From Acidimicrobiaceae bacterium UBA2093 (GTDB taxonomy: Bacteria > Actinomycetota > Acidimicrobiia > Acidimicrobiales > Ilumatobacteraceae), in NCBI GenBank assembly GCA_002331255.1, contig DCZD01000023.1, positions 13,038-21,443 of the forward strand: a stretch of 8,406 nucleotides of DNA, read 5' to 3'. The notes below the pieces were generated by a model that had not been told where the DNA came from, searched no databases, and worked only from the letters and a program-made list of their open reading frames with translations. Below are positions 5,892-8,406 of this stretch, one piece after another. Position numbers and translations under genes: made by a program. Position 1 is the first letter of the stretch. Each line of letters opens with the position of its first letter.

Positions 5892-6668
5892 TTAGTAGCC
5901 GACCTCGACCAGACACAGGCCGTGAGGCGGGGCCAATGGGGCGTTCAGAGTGCGGTCCTTGGCGAGCATGATGCGGCGCATGTCGCTCGGGAGGTGTTTG
6001 CCCTGTCCGATGTCAACCATCAGCCCAACGACCGAGCGCACCATCTGATGGCAAAACGCGTTCGCTGTGATGTGGAAAACAAGCACATCGCCGTCCTGGT
6101 TCCACTTCGCTTGCATGACATACCGGTGCATCGAAGCGGCGGGTTGGCCTTCCTCGGTCGGAGGTCGCTTGCAGAAAGACGTGAAGTCGTGTTCGCCGAT
6201 GATGGCATCACATGCCAGTCGCATGGCATGCACACGCAACGGCTCGCGAACGTGCCACGCCGTGAGCAACTTGAATGGGTCCGGTGTCGCCGTATTCAAG
6301 ATGGTGTACTCATAACGACGCCACTTGGCACTGAAACGAGCATGGAAGTCGGCATCTGCCCATGTGATTTCGCGCACCACGATGTGCGGTGCGCACAATG
6401 CATTGACACTCCGCTGGACTTGCGAGAGATCAACACTCGACGGCAGATCGGCACTAACTACTTGTGCGCTTGCATGCACTCCGGCGTCGGTGCGACCGGC
6501 ACCGACGATTGCAACTGGTGAACGCACGACGGTCGACAGGGCTTCATTCAGTCGACCAGCAACCGTGTCGACACCATCGTTTGCCGCGAAACCGCGAAAC
6601 GGTGTGCCGTCGTAGGCCACATGCAAACGGACCCGCGCAAGCGCGGGCCCGTCAATAGATGCCATCAT
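5892..6668 (-). CDS. truA: tRNA pseudouridine(38-40) synthase TruA
   Basis: TruA converts uridines 38-40 in the anticodon arm of many tRNAs to pseudouridine. The 258-aa product has normal length. The catalytic aspartate is Asp61 in GAGRTDAGVHA (56-66). Other family blocks are AYDGTPFRGF (18-27), DFHARFSAKWRRYEY (107-121, with the Tyr of the active site), HDFTSFCK (160-167), NAFCHQMVRSVVG (203-215) and the end APPHGL (246-251). The start has tandem ATGs (6668 and 6665) preceded by only a weak purine stretch (GGACGAAAG), so either may be used. It lies 32 nt after rplQ, as in many Actinobacteria and Firmicutes, and is probably expressed from the alpha-operon transcript. A TAA stop at 5894-5892 precedes the 147-nt gap before rplM. 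Confidence 0.98.
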   Translation of the reverse strand: MMASIDGPALARVRLHVAYDGTPFRGFAANDGVDTVAGRLNEALSTVVRSPVAIVGAGRTDAGVHASAQVVSADLPSSVDLSQVQRSVNALCAPHIVVREITWADADFHARFSAKWRRYEYTILNTATPDPFKLLTAWHVREPLRVHAMRLACDAIIGEHDFTSFCKRPPTEEGQPAASMHRYVMQAKWNQDGDVLVFHITANAFCHQMVRSVVGLMVDIGQGKHLPSDMRRIMLAKDRTLNAPLAPPHGLCLVEVGY

Positions 6669-6675
6669 CTTTCGT

Positions 6676-6691
6676 CCGGTTCATTCACCGG
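6676..6691 (-). other. Small inverted repeat between rplQ and truA
   Basis: On the minus strand CCGGT-GAATGA-ACCGG gives a 5-bp perfect stem with a 6-nt loop in the 32-nt gap between the rplQ stop and the truA start. No T-run follows, so it is not a terminator. It shares the CCGGT/ACCGG arms with leader hairpin 1 of rplM. At this length it may be chance. Confidence 0.25.
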
Positions 6692-6700
6692 CGTCAGTTG

Positions 6701-7072
6701 TCAGACCAGTTCGATGCGCGCCATCGGCGCAGCGTCACCCTGGCGAGTTCCGAGCTTCAAGATGCGTGTGTATCCACCATTGCGCTGGAGGTAACGGGGC
6801 GCGACCTCATTCACCAACTTGGTGGTCATTTCTTTGTCACCCAAGTAACCCTGGATCTGACGAATGCGATGGATGCGCATGGGCGACTCACTCTGGGCCT
6901 TCTTGGCCTTCGTGATGAGCTTTTCTGCGATGGGACGTAGCGCTTTGGCTTTTGCCTCGGTGGTGACGATTCCTTCGGCAGCGAAAAGTGATGCCGCCAG
7001 GTTCGCCATGAGGAGGCGCTGATGTGCGGCGCTACCGCCGAACCTTGGCGCGCGACGTGGTGTTGCGGGCAT
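6701..7072 (-). CDS. rplQ: 50S ribosomal protein L17 (bL17)
   Basis: bL17 is a bacteria-specific large-subunit protein near the exit tunnel. The 123-aa sequence has the normal compact length for the family. It shows the short basic N-terminus followed by HQRLLMANLAASLF (17-30), IVTTEAKAKALRPIAEKLIT (35-54), and the closing NGGYTRILKLGTRQGDAAPMA (98-118), all typical of bL17. The ATG at 7072-7070 has an AAGGAG Shine-Dalgarno (7085-7080) with 7-nt spacing. It lies 22 nt downstream of rpoA, the classical end of the alpha operon. The product ends at ...ARIELV without the extended acidic or alanine-rich tail seen in some actinobacterial L17 proteins. Confidence 0.99.
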   Translation of the reverse strand: MPATPRRAPRFGGSAAHQRLLMANLAASLFAAEGIVTTEAKAKALRPIAEKLITKAKKAQSESPMRIHRIRQIQGYLGDKEMTTKLVNEVAPRYLQRNGGYTRILKLGTRQGDAAPMARIELV

Positions 7073-7094
7073 GTGACTACTCCTTAGACGTTTC

Positions 7095-8027
7095 TCAGAG
7101 ACGCAGCGAAAGGCCGCGCTCGTCGAGCTTCTGAATGATTTCGTCGAGGCTCTTCTGACCGAAGTTGGTGATGTTCAGAAGGTCTTCCTCGCTGCGCTGC
7201 AGCAGTTCGCCAATTGTGTTGACTTGTGCACGCTTCAGGCAGTTACGCGGACGCTCGGACAGATCGAGGTCTTCAATCGGGTGATCGAGGTCGGGCATAC
7301 CGACATTCGCACCGAGAACTTCAGACAACTCGAGGCCCTGCGGCTCGTCGGACAACGTGGCGACGATGTCAACGAGTGAACGCAGCGTTGCTCCGGCAGA
7401 AGCAAGTGCTTCGCGGGGCTGCATCGAACCGTCGGTCTCGATGTCGAGAACGAGACGGTCGTAGTTGGTGCTCTGACCGACGCGGGTGGGCTCGATTTCA
7501 AACATGACGCGACGCACTGGAGAGAAGATGGCGTCAATCGGCACGACACCGATGATGCGATTCTCAAGGTCACGCTCACTCGACACGTATCCACGACCAC
7601 GCTCGATGGTCACATCGACTGCGAGGTGTGCACCTGCATTCAATGTCGCGATGTGGAGGTCCTTGTTCAGAATCTCAACTTCTGCGGGGCACGGAATATC
7701 GCCAGCCTTCAAATCAGCCGGACCCTTGACATCAAGACGCAACACCACGGGCTCGTCGCTCGTGCTGGTGATGACGATGTCCTTGAGGTTGAGGATGATC
7801 TCAGTGATGTCTTCGGTAACTCCGTTGACGGTGGTGAACTCGTGCTGCGCGTTGTCGAACTTCACGGTGGTGATTGCAGCACCAGGAATGGACGACAGAA
7901 GCACGCGACGTAGCGAGTTTCCGATGGTGTGTCCGAAGCCGGGCTCGAGCGGGCCGACAGCGAAACGCTGACGGTTGTTCTGCTCTTCGCCGATTGCTTC
8001 GACTGTGGGACGCTGAATAACAAGCAT
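7095..8027 (-). CDS. rpoA: DNA-directed RNA polymerase subunit alpha
   Basis: The alpha subunit dimerises to nucleate RNA polymerase assembly and contacts activators and UP elements through its C-terminal domain. The product is 310 aa when started at the ATG 8027-8025 (MLVIQRPTVEA). The assembly domain contains GHTIGNSLRRVLLSSIPG (32-49). An acidic linker (about 236-257) leads to the C-terminal helix-hairpin-helix domain with ERPRNCLKRA (258-267); Arg259 and Asn262 correspond to E. coli Arg265 and Asn268, which bind DNA. NFGQKSLDEI (288-297) follows. The open frame extends 34 codons upstream, but the Ser/Asn-rich translation there is a shadow of rpsD. An AGGAG Shine-Dalgarno (8038-8034), 6 nt before the ATG, settles the start. 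The gene lies 28 nt after rpsD and 22 nt before rplQ. Confidence 0.99.
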   Translation of the reverse strand: MLVIQRPTVEAIGEEQNNRQRFAVGPLEPGFGHTIGNSLRRVLLSSIPGAAITTVKFDNAQHEFTTVNGVTEDITEIILNLKDIVITSTSDEPVVLRLDVKGPADLKAGDIPCPAEVEILNKDLHIATLNAGAHLAVDVTIERGRGYVSSERDLENRIIGVVPIDAIFSPVRRVMFEIEPTRVGQSTNYDRLVLDIETDGSMQPREALASAGATLRSLVDIVATLSDEPQGLELSEVLGANVGMPDLDHPIEDLDLSERPRNCLKRAQVNTIGELLQRSEEDLLNITNFGQKSLDEIIQKLDERGLSLRL

Positions 8028-8033
8028 GGTGAT

Positions 8034-8038
8034 CTCCT
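8034..8038 (-). promoter_or_regulatory. Shine-Dalgarno that fixes the rpoA start
   Basis: AGGAG on the minus strand lies 6 nt upstream of the ATG at 8027 and inside the 28-nt rpsD-rpoA gap. It supports the short start over an in-frame ATG at 8129, which would overlap the rpsD coding region and add 34 low-complexity residues absent from RpoA proteins. Confidence 0.85.
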
Positions 8039-8055
8039 GGGCCTGGAGTGAAGGG

Positions 8056-8406
8056 TTACTTGGAGTAGAGCTCGACGATGAGCTGTTCGCGGACGGGGAC
8101 ATCGATGTGTTCGCGCTGTGGAAGTTCACGCACGGTCACGTTCTTGTCTCCGGCCTCGAGCCAGCCGACGAGCGGACGGTCGAGAGTGTCGATGTTGTGT
8201 TGAATTTGGATCATGTTGACGGCCTTGGGTGACAAGGACACCACCTGTCCACGCTTCACGCGATACGACGGAATGTTGACTCGCTTGCCGTCGACCTGAA
8301 GAAGGCCGTGGCTGACGAACTGACGCGCTTGCGGACGGGTGCTGGCCCAACCGGCGCGGAAAACGATGTTGTCGAGGCGTTGCTCGAGCAGACGAAGCAG
8401 GTTCTC
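8056..8406 (-). CDS. rpsD: 30S ribosomal protein S4 (uS4), C-terminal part (cut by right window edge)
   Basis: uS4 is a primary 16S rRNA-binding protein that starts 30S assembly; in some bacteria it also represses the alpha operon. The window holds the last 116 residues. About 85-90 residues at the N-terminus are missing beyond the edge, judging from the usual length of about 200. Fragment residues 1-15 (ENLLRLLEQRLDNIV) and 24-57 form the S4 RNA-binding domain, including RPQARQFVSHG (24-34) and the VDGKRVNIPSY stretch (38-48). The end ELPQREHIDVPVREQLIVEL (94-113) plus YSK is the characteristic uS4 C-terminus. The frame is open from the window edge to the TAA at 8058-8056. rpoA follows after 28 nt, as in the alpha operon. 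Confidence 0.98.
   Translation of the reverse strand, partial: ENLLRLLEQRLDNIVFRAGWASTRPQARQFVSHGLLQVDGKRVNIPSYRVKRGQVVSLSPKAVNMIQIQHNIDTLDRPLVGWLEAGDKNVTVRELPQREHIDVPVREQLIVELYSK

Noticed and set aside
5922..6521. Open plus-strand frame of 199 codons opposite truA
   Set aside because: It lies entirely antisense to an unmistakable truA, has no recognisable motif and no ribosome site, and reflects the codon structure of the GC-rich opposite strand.
8028..8129. 34-codon N-terminal extension of rpoA starting at an in-frame ATG at 8129
   Set aside because: The translation is a Ser/Asn-rich shadow of the rpsD 3' end. A good AGGAG Shine-Dalgarno and family length support the start at 8027.
1..8406. 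Mobile element, CRISPR array, tRNA/rRNA gene or defence system
   Set aside because: No terminal inverted repeats, transposase-like frames, regularly spaced repeats or RNA-gene signatures were seen. The window is fully accounted for by core genes.

Overview
The window is a dense, single-direction stretch of bacterial chromosome: every gene I can support is on the minus strand. Read 5'->3' on that strand (right to left), the order is rpsD (its 5' end lies beyond the right edge), rpoA, rplQ, truA, rplM, rpsI, glmM, a very large glmS-like gene, and the start of acpS (cut by the left edge). The linkage rpsD-rpoA-rplQ-truA-rplM-rpsI-glmM...glmS...acpS, the moderately high GC content judged by eye and the protein sequences suggest an actinomycete (Actinomycetota). 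A member of Acidimicrobiia is my best guess, but this is inference from gene order and style, not from a database search.

Region by region: 8056-8406 holds the C-terminal part of ribosomal protein uS4. 7095-8027 is the RNA polymerase alpha subunit, 6701-7072 is bL17 and 5892-6668 is tRNA pseudouridine synthase TruA. These four follow each other with gaps of 22-32 nt and look like the tail of the alpha (rpsM-rpsK-rpsD-rpoA-rplQ) operon with truA added. The only larger non-coding gap, 5745-5891 (147 nt), carries a plausible promoter and a short leader with two GC-rich hairpins in front of rplM (5298-5744) and rpsI (4882-5277). After a 47-nt gap with a perfect 7-bp hairpin come glmM (3512-4834), the 1130-residue GlmS-like protein (110-3502, 9-nt gap) and acpS (1-104, 5-nt gap), which look co-transcribed.

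The genes cover the core of growth: transcription (rpoA), ribosome assembly (rpsD, rplQ, rplM, rpsI), tRNA modification (truA), the route from fructose-6-phosphate to glucosamine-6-phosphate (glmS-like) and on to glucosamine-1-phosphate (glmM) for UDP-GlcNAc and peptidoglycan, and activation of acyl carrier protein for lipid synthesis (acpS).

The one clearly unusual element is the GlmS-like protein. It sits in the normal glmS neighbourhood and keeps most catalytic residues of both the glutaminase and isomerase halves, yet it is nearly twice the usual length of about 610 residues. The extra sequence comprises about 130 residues directly after the catalytic-cysteine strand, about 45 residues before the GHTRWA motif, about 105 residues between the second SIS domain and the lysine-bearing C-tail, and about 195 residues of unrecognised sequence after that tail. 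No mobile element, CRISPR array, tRNA or rRNA is visible, and no stretch longer than 147 nt lacks a gene.
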